Under the pieces are notes generated by a model. The model did not search any database. It was not told the DNA's origin and worked only from the letters and a program-made list of their open reading frames with translations. The position numbers and the translations under genes are program-made. A stretch of 64,000 bases of DNA from Actinomadura rudentiformis (GTDB taxonomy: Bacteria > Actinomycetota > Actinomycetes > Streptosporangiales > Streptosporangiaceae), in contig NZ_WBMT01000006.1 in the NCBI RefSeq assembly GCF_008923185.1, positions 124,001 to 188,000 on the forward strand, given 5' to 3'. Position 1 is the stretch's first letter. The number at the start of each line of letters is the position of its first letter. Shown here one piece after another: positions 56,174 through 64,000 of the stretch.

Positions 56174-57970
56174 GTGGTGCGGGGTTACGAGATGGCCGCG
56201 CGGGAATGTCCGGCAGCCGTGACGATCGTGCTGGCAACGCTGCTGGCGGGGGCGCTCGCCGCCTGTGACGGCGAGGCGGGCGGCGACGGGGCCGGCGGTG
56301 GCGGCACGCTGAGGATCGTGGGCGCCGCGGACCCGGACCATATCGATCCGGCGAGCGGCTACACCTTCGCCTCGCTCTCGCTGAGCCGGATGTTCGCCCG
56401 GCCGCTGTTCCACACCAGGTCGTCCAACACGTTCGAGGAGACGATCCCCCTCCAGCCCGACGTCGCGCGCGAGCTGCCGACGCGGCGGAACGGCGGGATC
56501 AGCCCCGACGGCAGGACCTACACCATCACCTTGCGCGACGGCGTCACATGGAACACGCGGCCGCCGCGCGAAGTGACCGCCGGCGACTACGTCCGTGGCC
56601 TGAAGCGGCTCTGCAACCCCGCGTCACCGTCGGGAGGGCAGGGGTACTACCGATCGACCATCACGGGCATGGCGGCCTACTGCGACGCCTACGCGAAGGT
56701 CGACGGCAGGAACGCCAAGGCGATGGCCGACTTCCAGAACAGACACGACATCGCGGGCCTGAAGGCCAAGGACGCCAAGACCCTCGTTGTCCGCCTCGAC
56801 CGCCCGGCCGGCGACATGCTCGACCTGTTGGGCCTGCAGTTCGCGACGGCCGCGCCGCGGGAGTACGACCGCTACGTGCCCGACGGGGCCGAATTCCGCC
56901 GCAACACCATCTCGAACGGCCCGTACCAGATCACCCGGTACACGCCCAACACGACGATCGTCCTGGACCGCAACCCGGCCTGGCGGGCCGACTCCGACCC
57001 GCTCCGCCCCGCCCACGTGGACCGGATCCAGATCACCCTCGGGCAGGACACCCCGGACGGCGTGCAGCAGCAGCTCGAACAGGGCACCGCCGATCTGGCA
57101 TGGGACTCGCCGGTGCCGGTCGCGGCGATCAACCGGCTCAAGGCGGCCGGCGACCCGCGCTTCGCCATCCGGCGTTCCCCGAGCCTCAGCCCGTTCCTCG
57201 TCTTCAACCTGCAAAGCCCCAACAACGACCGGGCCCTGGCGGACCGGCGGGTACGGCAGGCGATCGCGTACGCCGTCGACAAGTCGGCGCTGGTGAAGAT
57301 CTACGGTGGCCCCGACGTGGCCGAGCCGTTGAACCAGGTGATCCCGCCGGGCAACGCCGGCCACCGCAGGCACGACTCGTACCCGACGCCCGGCAGCCGG
57401 GGAGATCCGGCCAGGTGCCGGAGCCTGCTCGCCGCCGCGGGCCACGCCGGCGGGCTGACTCTGCGCTTCCCCTACCGGGTGAGCGGCAACAACCCGAAGG
57501 TCGCCCAGTCGGTGCAGGCCAACCTGGCCGCGTGCGGCATCACCGCGCATCTCATCGCCGACGGCAACGGCACCTTCTACAGCAGCACCCTGGTGACACC
57601 GTCCGCGGCCCGCGAGGGGCGGTGGGACGTCGCCGTGCCGAACTGGAGCCCCGACTGGTACGGCAACAACGGCCGGTCGGTGATCCAGCCGCTCTTCGAC
57701 GGCAGGACCTACGGGCCGAACTCCACCAACTACGGCGGCTACAACAACGCCGAGGTCAACGAGCTCATCGACGAGGCGCTCCAGACCGAGCAGCCGGCGA
57801 GGGCCGCGGAACTGTGGCACGACGCCGACCGGCTCATCATGGCCGACGCGGCGGTGGTGCCGTTCCTCAGCGCGAACTTCCCCATCTTCCGCTCCGACCG
57901 CGTTCGCAACGCGCACTTCATCCCGACCATCCAGGCCTATGATTACTCTAAGGTCCGACTAGCCTCCTGA
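56174..57970 (+). CDS. Second peptide-type solute-binding lipoprotein (family 5)
   Basis: 598 residues. The signal peptide AAVTIVLATLLAGALAACDG ends in a lipobox (LAAC). SBP_bac_5 features include YTITLRDGVTWNTRPPREVT, RRNTISNGPYQITRYTPNTT and RVRQAIAYAVDKSALVKIYG. AGGAGG lies 4 bases before the GTG at 56174 (GTG 56177 is an alternative). Unlike the first operon, no ATPase gene follows the permeases. It is divergent in sequence from the first binding protein, so it probably has a different ligand. Confidence 0.92.
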   Translation: MVRGYEMAARECPAAVTIVLATLLAGALAACDGEAGGDGAGGGGTLRIVGAADPDHIDPASGYTFASLSLSRMFARPLFHTRSSNTFEETIPLQPDVARELPTRRNGGISPDGRTYTITLRDGVTWNTRPPREVTAGDYVRGLKRLCNPASPSGGQGYYRSTITGMAAYCDAYAKVDGRNAKAMADFQNRHDIAGLKAKDAKTLVVRLDRPAGDMLDLLGLQFATAAPREYDRYVPDGAEFRRNTISNGPYQITRYTPNTTIVLDRNPAWRADSDPLRPAHVDRIQITLGQDTPDGVQQQLEQGTADLAWDSPVPVAAINRLKAAGDPRFAIRRSPSLSPFLVFNLQSPNNDRALADRRVRQAIAYAVDKSALVKIYGGPDVAEPLNQVIPPGNAGHRRHDSYPTPGSRGDPARCRSLLAAAGHAGGLTLRFPYRVSGNNPKVAQSVQANLAACGITAHLIADGNGTFYSSTLVTPSAAREGRWDVAVPNWSPDWYGNNGRSVIQPLFDGRTYGPNSTNYGGYNNAEVNELIDEALQTEQPARAAELWHDADRLIMADAAVVPFLSANFPIFRSDRVRNAHFIPTIQAYDYSKVRLAS

Positions 57971-57990
57971 GAGTCACGTCTCACCTGCCG

Positions 57991-58941
57991 ATGGACACCT
58001 CACCCCCCGCCCGCGAGATCCAGGGCCGCAGCCCGTGGACACTGGCGTTCGCGCGGCTCCGCGCGGACCGGCTCGCCATGATCTCCCTCGGCGTCATCGT
58101 GCTGGTGACGCTGTTCGCGCTGACCGCGCCGTTGTGGGCGGCGTGGACCGGCCACACCCATCACTCCGCCCATCCGAGGACGGGACTGGACGAGAGCGGA
58201 CTGCCCGCCGGGCCGTCGGGGGAGTTCTGGCTGGGGGCCGACTCGATCGGCCGGGACGTGCTGGTGCGGGCCGCCTACGGTGCTCGGATCTCGTTGCTGG
58301 TGGGGCTCGCCGCGACCGCGCTGGCGACCCTCTTCGGCGTGGTGATCGGAGTGCTGTCGGGATTCCTCGGCGGCTGGGCCGACGCCGTGCTCGCGCGCGG
58401 CATGGACGTGGTGCTGTCGTTCCCCTACCTCCTGGTCGCCATCGTGGTCGCGGTGACGTTCGGCGCGAGCGTGCCGCTGACCATCGTCGTGATCGCATTC
58501 TTCATGTTCGCCGCCATGGCGCGGGTCGTCCGCGGCCAGGTGCTGTCCATCAAGGAGAAGGAGTACATCGAGGCCGCCCGGGCGCTCGGCGCGAGCACGC
58601 CGCGGATCATGCTCGTGGAGGTCCTGCCCAACCTGGTCGCGCCGGTGACCGTGCTCGCCTCGCTCCTGGTCCCGCAGGCCATCACGTTCGAGGCGACGCT
58701 GTCGTTCCTGGGCGCCGGCGTCGACCCGTCCACACCCAGCTGGGGCAGCATGCTCAACGAGGCGCAGGAGTACTACCAGGCCGCCTGGTGGTACCTGTGC
58801 GTCCCGGCCGGGCTGCTGCTGGCGACCACGTTCGCGTTCAACATCCTCGGCGACGGCATCCGTGACGCGTTCGATCCGCGCACCGAACGGCTGGTGCGCG
58901 GGCGGGCACGGCGGCGGCGCGGGAAGGCGGCGAAACGATGA
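57991..58941 (+). CDS. Peptide ABC transporter permease, DppC type (second set)
   Basis: 316 residues with six predicted membrane helices. EAA-type loop: KEKEYIEAARALGASTPRIM. The extracellular OppC-type element is FWLGADSIGRDVLVRAAYGA. It begins 20 bases after the binding-protein gene and its stop overlaps the next permease start. It probably works with the preceding lipoprotein. Confidence 0.92.
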   Translation: MDTSPPAREIQGRSPWTLAFARLRADRLAMISLGVIVLVTLFALTAPLWAAWTGHTHHSAHPRTGLDESGLPAGPSGEFWLGADSIGRDVLVRAAYGARISLLVGLAATALATLFGVVIGVLSGFLGGWADAVLARGMDVVLSFPYLLVAIVVAVTFGASVPLTIVVIAFFMFAAMARVVRGQVLSIKEKEYIEAARALGASTPRIMLVEVLPNLVAPVTVLASLLVPQAITFEATLSFLGAGVDPSTPSWGSMLNEAQEYYQAAWWYLCVPAGLLLATTFAFNILGDGIRDAFDPRTERLVRGRARRRRGKAAKR

Positions 58942-59882
58942 TCCGGTTCGTCGTCCGGCGGCTGGCGTTCGGGGTCGTCGTGCTGTGGGTGGTGTCCACC
59001 GCCGTGTTCTTCCTCGTCTTCGTCGCGGCCGGCAAGCCCGAACGAGTGATCGGCGGCCCGCGCGCGACGACGGAGACGCTGCGGCTCATCCGCAGGAACC
59101 TCGGGCTCGACGAACCGCTCATCGTGCAGTACGCCAGGTTCCTCGGGCGGTTGCTGCAGGGCGACCTCGGCCAGTCCTACATCAACGGTGCTCCGGTCGC
59201 CTCGATGATCGGCGGCCGGCTGCAGACGACGGTCGTGCTCGTGCTGGGCGCGTCGGTGCTGTGGTTCGCGGGCGGCGTCCTCACCGGCGTGCTGAGCGCC
59301 ACCCGGGCCCGGTCGTTCTTCGACCGGCTGGCCACCTTGTTCGTGCTGGCCGGGTTGTCGATGCCCGCGTTCGTGGTGGCACTGCTGATGTTGTACGTGC
59401 TGTTCAGCAAGGCGGGCGACGCGGGGATCCACCTGTTCGAGCCGGGACCGCCGCTGCAGGAGAACTTCTGGAAGCGGATGACCCTGCCCTGGCTCGCGCT
59501 GGCCTTCCTGCTGATGGCGGGCTACACGCGGCTGACCCGCGGCGCGATGCTGGACGTGCTCGGCGAGGACTACATCCGGACGGCCCGCTCCAAGGGCCTG
59601 CCGGAACGGCGGGTCGTCTACAGGCACGCCCTCCGGGCGGCGCTGACCCCGGTGGTGACGCAGTTCGGCGTCGACGTCGGCGTCCTCATCGGCTCGACCA
59701 TCGTCACCGAGAAGGTGTTCGGCCTGCAGGGCGTCGGCCAGCTCGTCGTCCAGTCCATCACGGTGGGGGACGCGCCGGTCATCCTCGGGGTCGTGCTCGC
59801 CGTCGCGCTCTGCGTGGTGGTGGCGAACCTCCTGGTCGACATCGCCTACTCGTACCTGGATCCGCGTGTACGGCTCTCCTGA
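58938..59882 (+). CDS. Peptide ABC transporter permease, DppB type (second set)
   Basis: 314 residues. N-terminus MIRFVVRRLAFGVVVLWVVS and EAA loop in GEDYIRTARSKGLPERRVVY identify a DppB/OppB-type permease. The ATG overlaps the previous stop (ATGA). A strong terminator follows, so this set has no ATPase gene of its own and may depend on shared ATPases. Confidence 0.92.
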   Translation: MIRFVVRRLAFGVVVLWVVSTAVFFLVFVAAGKPERVIGGPRATTETLRLIRRNLGLDEPLIVQYARFLGRLLQGDLGQSYINGAPVASMIGGRLQTTVVLVLGASVLWFAGGVLTGVLSATRARSFFDRLATLFVLAGLSMPAFVVALLMLYVLFSKAGDAGIHLFEPGPPLQENFWKRMTLPWLALAFLLMAGYTRLTRGAMLDVLGEDYIRTARSKGLPERRVVYRHALRAALTPVVTQFGVDVGVLIGSTIVTEKVFGLQGVGQLVVQSITVGDAPVILGVVLAVALCVVVANLLVDIAYSYLDPRVRLS

Positions 59883-59899
59883 GTCCACCTGAAAGGAAC

Positions 59900-59938
59900 A
59901 AGCGCCCCGCACGGCCGGGTCTGCCGTGCGGGGCGCTT
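59900..59938. terminator. Bidirectional rho-independent terminator
   Basis: A perfect 16-bp stem (AAGCGCCCCGCACGGC at 59900-59915 with its complement at 59923-59938) has a 7-base loop. It lies between the second permease set and the convergent exporter permease gene, so it can stop transcription from both sides. Confidence 0.85.
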
Positions 59939-59995
59939 CGTGCCCCCGGATGGGGCGTTCCGCAGTGCTGCGGTGTCATTCAGTGGAGTGCGGTG

Positions 59996-62500
59996 TTATT
60001 CGGTGGAGATGGCCTTCAGGACGTCCATCCGGCCGGCCCGCCACGCGGGCCACAGCGCGGCCAGCACCCCGATGATCGCGGCCACCACGACGTACACGCC
60101 GAGCGTGACCACCGGGATGGAGAGCACGGTGAGCCCCTGGTCCTCCAGTGCGCTCTGCAACGCGGCACCGAACGCGATGCCGATGCCGATGCCGAGCGCC
60201 GCGCCGAAGATGGCGATGACGATCGACTCGACCCGGATCATGCGGCGCAGCTGGCGGCGGCTGATGCCGATCGCCCGCAGCAGGCCGATCTCGCGGGTGC
60301 GTTCGATCACCGACAGGGCCAGCGTGTTGATGACCCCGACGGCCGCGATGATGACCGACATGACCAGCAGGATCGTGATGAGGGTGATGAACTGGTCGAC
60401 CTGCTTGCGCGCGTCCTTCTTGAGGGCCGTCTGGTCGGAGACCTTCAGGTTCGGGTAGTCCTGTACCGACCGCTCGATGGCCTGCTTGGTCGCGGCGTCG
60501 GTGTTCTTGGTGTTGACGACGATGCCGTCGACGGCCGGCTTGGCCGTGTGGGCCATGTAGACCGGCTGGGCGATGACGCGCGGCCCGAGCATCTCGTTCT
60601 TCTCGTAGATGCCCGCGACGCGGAGCTGCTGCGTCTTGCCGTCGGGGAACGCCGTCGCGATCGTCGAGCCCACCGCCCACTTGTTGTCCTTGGCGGTGTC
60701 CTCGTCGATGAGCATGCCGTCCTGGCCGAGCGCGGTGCTGCCGGTCACCATCTTCAGCCGCACGCCTTCGGAGAGGGCCTTGATGTCACCCGCGACGTAG
60801 AACGCGCGCTTGCCCTTGATCTTGGCGTTGCCCGAGTAGAACGGCGAGGCGTTGTCGACGCCCGGGGCAGCGGCGATCTTGGCGACGGCGGAGGTGTCCG
60901 TGCCGCCCGCGCCGGTCGGCTCGACCACGTAGTCGGCGCCGAACTGCTTGTCGACCTGCGACTCCACCGAGGCGCTCATGGAGGCGCCCATGACGTTCAC
61001 CGCGGTGATGAGGGCCAGGCCGATCATCAGCGCGGCGGCGGTCGCGGCGGTGCGGCGCGGGTTGCGCAGCGCGTTCTGCTGGGCGAGGCGGCCCGGCATG
61101 CCCATGACGCGGGCGAACGGCGCGCCGAGCACCCGCACCACCGGCTTGCTGATCACCGGAGCGAGCATCGCCACGCCGATGAACACCAGCAGGACGCCGG
61201 CCCCGACCGGGGCCACCGGGTTGCTCCCGCCGCCGAACAGGCCGAGCGCGATCAGCGCCGCGCCGAGCAGGGTCAGCGTGGAGCCCAGCGCGATCCGGAT
61301 TCGCAGCGAGCGCTGCGGCAGCGCCACGTCGTCGCGCATAGCGGCGACCGGCGGGATCTTCGCCGCGCGGCGGGCCGGGAAGTACGCCGAGACGACCGTG
61401 ACGACGATGCCCACGACGTACGACCAGAGGACCGGCCGCCAGGTGAACACCAGCCCGGACGCGCTGTCCTGCATCATGAAGCCCTGCAGCATCAGCGCCA
61501 GTCCGGCACCGGCCACCAGGCCGATCGTGGACCCGATGACGCCGACCGCGATCGCCTCGCCGATGACGGCCCGGGTCACCTGGGTCCGTGCCGCGCCGAT
61601 GGCGCGCAGCAGCGCCAGTTCCCTGGTGCGCTGGGCGACCAGCATGGAGAAGGTGTTGAAGATGATGAACGCGCCGACGAAGATCGAGATGAAGGCGAAC
61701 ACGAGCAGGAACGTCCGGAAGAAGTTCATGATCGTGGCGACGTCGCTCTTGGCGTCCTCGCGGAGCTTGGTCCCGGTGATCGCCTCCAGGTTGGCAGGCA
61801 GGACCTTGGCGACGCTGTCGCGCAGCTCGGTCTCGCTCGGGCCCGACGAGGCCATCTGAATGTCGTTGTAGAACCCCGGCTTGAGCAGCAGCCGCTGCGC
61901 GGTCGCGGTGTCGAACGCGGTGACCGTGGCGCCCATCAGGTTGCCGGTGTCGATCAGGCCGACGACCGTCAGCTGCTGCGGCGGCCCCTGGACCACGACC
62001 TTGACGGAGTCACCGATCTTCAGCTTGCCCTTCTCGGCCGTCTTGGCGTCGATGGCGACCTCGGTCGGACCGCCCGGCGCGCGGCCCTCCTTCAGGTCGT
62101 AGTCGCCGCCCGGAGTCCAGTTGACGCCGAACTGCGGCGGCCCCTGCTGCTCCGTGCCGACGATCTTGCCGTTCTTCCCGACGACCGCCGCGTAGCCGGT
62201 GACGTTGCCCTTGACGTCCTTGACGCCGGGGATCGCGCGGATCCTCTCCATGACCGACGCCGGGACGGGCTGTGCCGACAGCCCGTCGTCCTCGATGTCG
62301 TCGGTGAGCTTCTTGGCGCGAACATCGACGGCCACGCCCTTGCCGACCTGGCTGAAGAGATCGTCGAACTGCTTGTTCATCGTGTCGGTGAAGATGAGCG
62401 TGCCCGACACGAACGCCACGCCGAGGATCACCGCGACCGCGGTGAGGACGAGGCGGATCTTGTGCGCCGCGAGATTGCGGAGCGTCACCTTGGCCATCAT
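59996..62500 (-). CDS. FtsX/MacB-type ABC exporter permease
   Basis: 834 residues. Two FtsX-type modules are visible. The first helix is KIRLVLTAVAVILGVAFVSG, then an extracellular MacB core (about 40-250), and helices with LLVFAFISIFVGAFIIFNTF and VAQRTRELALLRAIGAARTQ. A second module ends LSVIERTREIGLLRAIGISR and VVAAIIGVLAALWPAWRAGR. Such proteins move lipids, lipoproteins or antibiotics by mechanotransmission. The ATG at 62500 overlaps the stop of the ATPase gene (TGATG), so they form one unit. Confidence 0.93.
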   Translation of the reverse strand: MMAKVTLRNLAAHKIRLVLTAVAVILGVAFVSGTLIFTDTMNKQFDDLFSQVGKGVAVDVRAKKLTDDIEDDGLSAQPVPASVMERIRAIPGVKDVKGNVTGYAAVVGKNGKIVGTEQQGPPQFGVNWTPGGDYDLKEGRAPGGPTEVAIDAKTAEKGKLKIGDSVKVVVQGPPQQLTVVGLIDTGNLMGATVTAFDTATAQRLLLKPGFYNDIQMASSGPSETELRDSVAKVLPANLEAITGTKLREDAKSDVATIMNFFRTFLLVFAFISIFVGAFIIFNTFSMLVAQRTRELALLRAIGAARTQVTRAVIGEAIAVGVIGSTIGLVAGAGLALMLQGFMMQDSASGLVFTWRPVLWSYVVGIVVTVVSAYFPARRAAKIPPVAAMRDDVALPQRSLRIRIALGSTLTLLGAALIALGLFGGGSNPVAPVGAGVLLVFIGVAMLAPVISKPVVRVLGAPFARVMGMPGRLAQQNALRNPRRTAATAAALMIGLALITAVNVMGASMSASVESQVDKQFGADYVVEPTGAGGTDTSAVAKIAAAPGVDNASPFYSGNAKIKGKRAFYVAGDIKALSEGVRLKMVTGSTALGQDGMLIDEDTAKDNKWAVGSTIATAFPDGKTQQLRVAGIYEKNEMLGPRVIAQPVYMAHTAKPAVDGIVVNTKNTDAATKQAIERSVQDYPNLKVSDQTALKKDARKQVDQFITLITILLVMSVIIAAVGVINTLALSVIERTREIGLLRAIGISRRQLRRMIRVESIVIAIFGAALGIGIGIAFGAALQSALEDQGLTVLSIPVVTLGVYVVVAAIIGVLAALWPAWRAGRMDVLKAISTE

Positions 62501-63291
62501 CAGGCCTTGACCCCCGGCTGATCGAAGCCCTTCATGCGCTCCAGCACGCGCTCGGCCGTCGGGTCGGCCATCGTGTCGACGATCTGGCCGTCGGTCAGGA
62601 ACAGCACCTGGTCGGCGTAGGCGGCCGCGTTCGGGTCGTGCGTGACCATGACGATGGTCTGGCCCATCTTCCGCACCGAGTCGCGCAGGAAGCCCAGCAC
62701 CTCGGCGCCCGAACGCGAGTCCAGGTTGCCGGTCGGCTCGTCGGCGAAGATGATCTCGGGACGCGAGGCGAGGGCGCGGGCGCAGGCGACGCGCTGCTGC
62801 TGGCCGCCCGACAGCTCGCTCGGGCGGTGCTTGAGGCGCGGCCGCAGGCCGACGGTGTCGATGACCGCGTCCAGCCACTGCTGGTCGGGCTTGCGGCCGG
62901 CGATGTCCATGGGCAGCGTGATGTTCTCCAGCGCCGTCAGCGTCGGCACCAGGTTGAACGCCTGGAAGATGAAGCCGATCTTGTCGCGGCGCAGCCGGGT
63001 CAGCTGCTTGTCGCGCAGCCGGGTCAGGTCGGTGTCGCCGATGAAGACCTGGCCCGAGTCCACCGAGTCCAGCCCCGCCATGCAGTGCATGAGCGTCGAC
63101 TTGCCGGACCCCGAGGGGCCCATGATCGCGGTGAAGCGGCCGCGGGGGATGCCGACGGTCACGCTGTCGAGGGCGATGACCTGGGCGTCGCCGGAGCCGT
63201 ACACCTTGGCGATCTGATGTGCCCGTGCGGCGAAATCGCCCGCCCCGGGCGCGGAGTGCGCGTCAGCGGTGGATGGGGCGGTGTTCGTCAC
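62500..63291 (-). CDS. ABC exporter ATP-binding protein, LolD/MacB type
   Basis: 263 residues. Walker A AIMGPSGSGKSTLMHCMAGL, signature ELSGGQQQRVACARALASRP, Walker B IIFADEPTGNLDSRSGAEVL, and the LolD-type segment IGFIFQAFNLVPTLTALENI. It energises the downstream permease. The GTG at 63291 is preferred because GGGGAG lies 6 bases upstream. The partial response regulator follows at a distance of 280 bases on the same strand and may control this exporter. Confidence 0.93.
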   Translation of the reverse strand: MTNTAPSTADAHSAPGAGDFAARAHQIAKVYGSGDAQVIALDSVTVGIPRGRFTAIMGPSGSGKSTLMHCMAGLDSVDSGQVFIGDTDLTRLRDKQLTRLRRDKIGFIFQAFNLVPTLTALENITLPMDIAGRKPDQQWLDAVIDTVGLRPRLKHRPSELSGGQQQRVACARALASRPEIIFADEPTGNLDSRSGAEVLGFLRDSVRKMGQTIVMVTHDPNAAAYADQVLFLTDGQIVDTMADPTAERVLERMKGFDQPGVKA

Positions 63292-63571
63292 GTGAACTCC
63301 CCTGTCTGCGGAATCTGAGTGCGGATGAAACCTGGAACGGAACGGTTCGCAGGACCGCGCTTCCCCCGGTGCGATCCATGACACAGAACAGTAGGGGCCT
63401 GCGAGGCTTCTGAGATGCACCCAGGGAAGGGACTTCGCACTCCACCCTTGGACGGAGGGGTACGCCCACCCTCGTCCTCGCGGGGGAGGGGTGGATCATC
63501 TTCCGTCAAGGGCCAAGGGCCACGCCGCACCCGGGCGGCCGGGCGGCCGCGAAGTCAGCTTTGGCGCGAAG

Positions 63572-64000
63572 TCAGCTCTGGCCGGGCCGGCTCATCCCCG
63601 TCTCGTAGGCGTACACCACGGCCTGCACCCGGTCGCGCAGCCCCAGCTTGGCCAGGACGTTGCCCACGTGCGTCTTCACCGTCGTCTCGCTGACCACCAG
63701 CTCCGCGGCGATCTCGGCGTTGGACAGCCCACGCGCGACGTGCGACAGCACCTCGCGCTCGCGTTCGGTCAGCGTGTCGAGACCGGGCGGGGGAGCGGAG
63801 TCACGGACCGCCGGGAGCCGGGTGGCGAACTTGTCCAGCAGCCGGCGGGTCACGCTCGGCGCCACGATGGCGTCGCCGGCCGCCACGATGCGGATGGCCT
63901 GCACCAGATCCTCCGGCGGCGAGTCCTTGAGCAGGAACCCGCTCGCCCCGGCCCGCACCGCCTCGATCACGTACTCGTCCAGGTCGAACGTGGTGAGGAT
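63572..64000 (-). CDS. NarL/LuxR-family response regulator, C-terminal part (cut by window edge)
   Basis: The frame is open at the right edge. The visible part gives the end of a receiver domain (FDLDEYVIEAVRAGASGFLL, then KDSPPEDLVQAIRIVAAGDA) and a complete LuxR helix-turn-helix (LTEREREVLSHVARGLSNAE, then LVVSETTVKTHVGNVLAKLG). The receiver Asp lies outside the window, as does the presumed histidine kinase. The gene lies upstream of the exporter pair, the usual arrangement of a two-component system controlling a FtsX-type ABC exporter. Confidence 0.9.
   Translation of the reverse strand: MLTTFDLDEYVIEAVRAGASGFLLKDSPPEDLVQAIRIVAAGDAIVAPSVTRRLLDKFATRLPAVRDSAPPPGLDTLTEREREVLSHVARGLSNAEIAAELVVSETTVKTHVGNVLAKLGLRDRVQAVVYAYETGMSRPGQS

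Noticed and set aside
58862..62521. 1219-codon open frame opposite the exporter permease
   Set aside because: Composition dominated by Arg, Asp and Gly with no domains; the minus strand carries a full FtsX-type permease.

Overview
The window is 64 kb of very GC-rich chromosomal DNA from a filamentous-type actinomycete. This rests on the mycothiol ligase mshC, the actinobacteria-restricted families DUF3090, SCO1664-like, DUF3099 and MSMEG_4193-like phosphatase, an adjacent mabA/inhA-type gene pair, many GTG starts, dense Ser/Thr-kinase and TetR/MarR regulation, and a 6C-type small RNA. Gene content fits the Streptosporangiales or a related order, but the family is inference. No rRNA, tRNA, CRISPR array, insertion sequence or prophage is visible. 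The region looks like stable core and near-core chromosome rather than an island.

Layout. 1-3.4 kb: a TetR gene cut by the window edge, divergent from a SnoaL-like gene across a tandem palindrome, then a secreted GH2 glycosidase with a LamG tail. 3.4-8.7 kb: a truncated globin, a CHAP peptidoglycan hydrolase coupled to a tiny acidic protein, a monoacylglycerol-lipase-like hydrolase, a molybdenum-cofactor group (moaA, DUF3467, mobA, DUF6457), a small zinc-binding protein and a one-repeat OAA-type lectin. 8.8-13.5 kb: overlapping tryptophan dioxygenase and kynurenine monooxygenase genes, a PAS-GAF protein and an alpha/beta hydrolase. 13.5-18 kb: marR divergent from the fused B12-dependent mutase icmF, followed by a signal-less BtuF-like protein. 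18-21.8 kb: a Ca2+/H+ antiporter and an acyl-CoA dehydrogenase/SDR/tetR operon.

21.8-29.7 kb: a VWA plus solute-binding membrane protein, a 6C-like sRNA with its own terminator, DUF3099 divergent from dodecin, tldD/tldE, and the fabG/fabI pair. 29.7-34.3 kb: a Pro/Gly-rich membrane-anchored protein, a RecD2-like protein that has lost its helicase motifs, an aldo/keto reductase and uppP. 34.3-43.6 kb: corA, then the actinobacterial cluster phosphatase-DUF3090-SCO1664-NRDE-mshC, a DUF2236 oxygenase, a Ser/Thr kinase and a PAC2 protein. 43.8-49.2 kb: uspA, metH, a HAD hydrolase and a small membrane protein.

49.7-60 kb holds a complete dipeptide/oligopeptide ABC operon (C-A-B-D-F order) followed, after a terminator, by a second binding-protein and two-permease set with no ATPases, which may borrow the first set's ATPases. 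60-64 kb: a MacB/FtsX-type ABC exporter and the C-terminal half of a NarL/LuxR response regulator cut by the window edge.

Two linked themes appear. One is cobalamin and acyl-CoA metabolism: icmF, the BtuF-like protein, metH, the acyl-CoA dehydrogenase and fabG/fabI. The other is cell-envelope upkeep: the CHAP hydrolase, uppP, the kinase and the exporter. I found no clear new multi-gene system. The least ordinary items are the C-loop RNA at 24.3-24.4 kb, the motif-less RecD2-like protein, the single-repeat lectin, the signal-less CHAP enzyme with its acidic partner, and the BtuF-like protein without a signal peptide.
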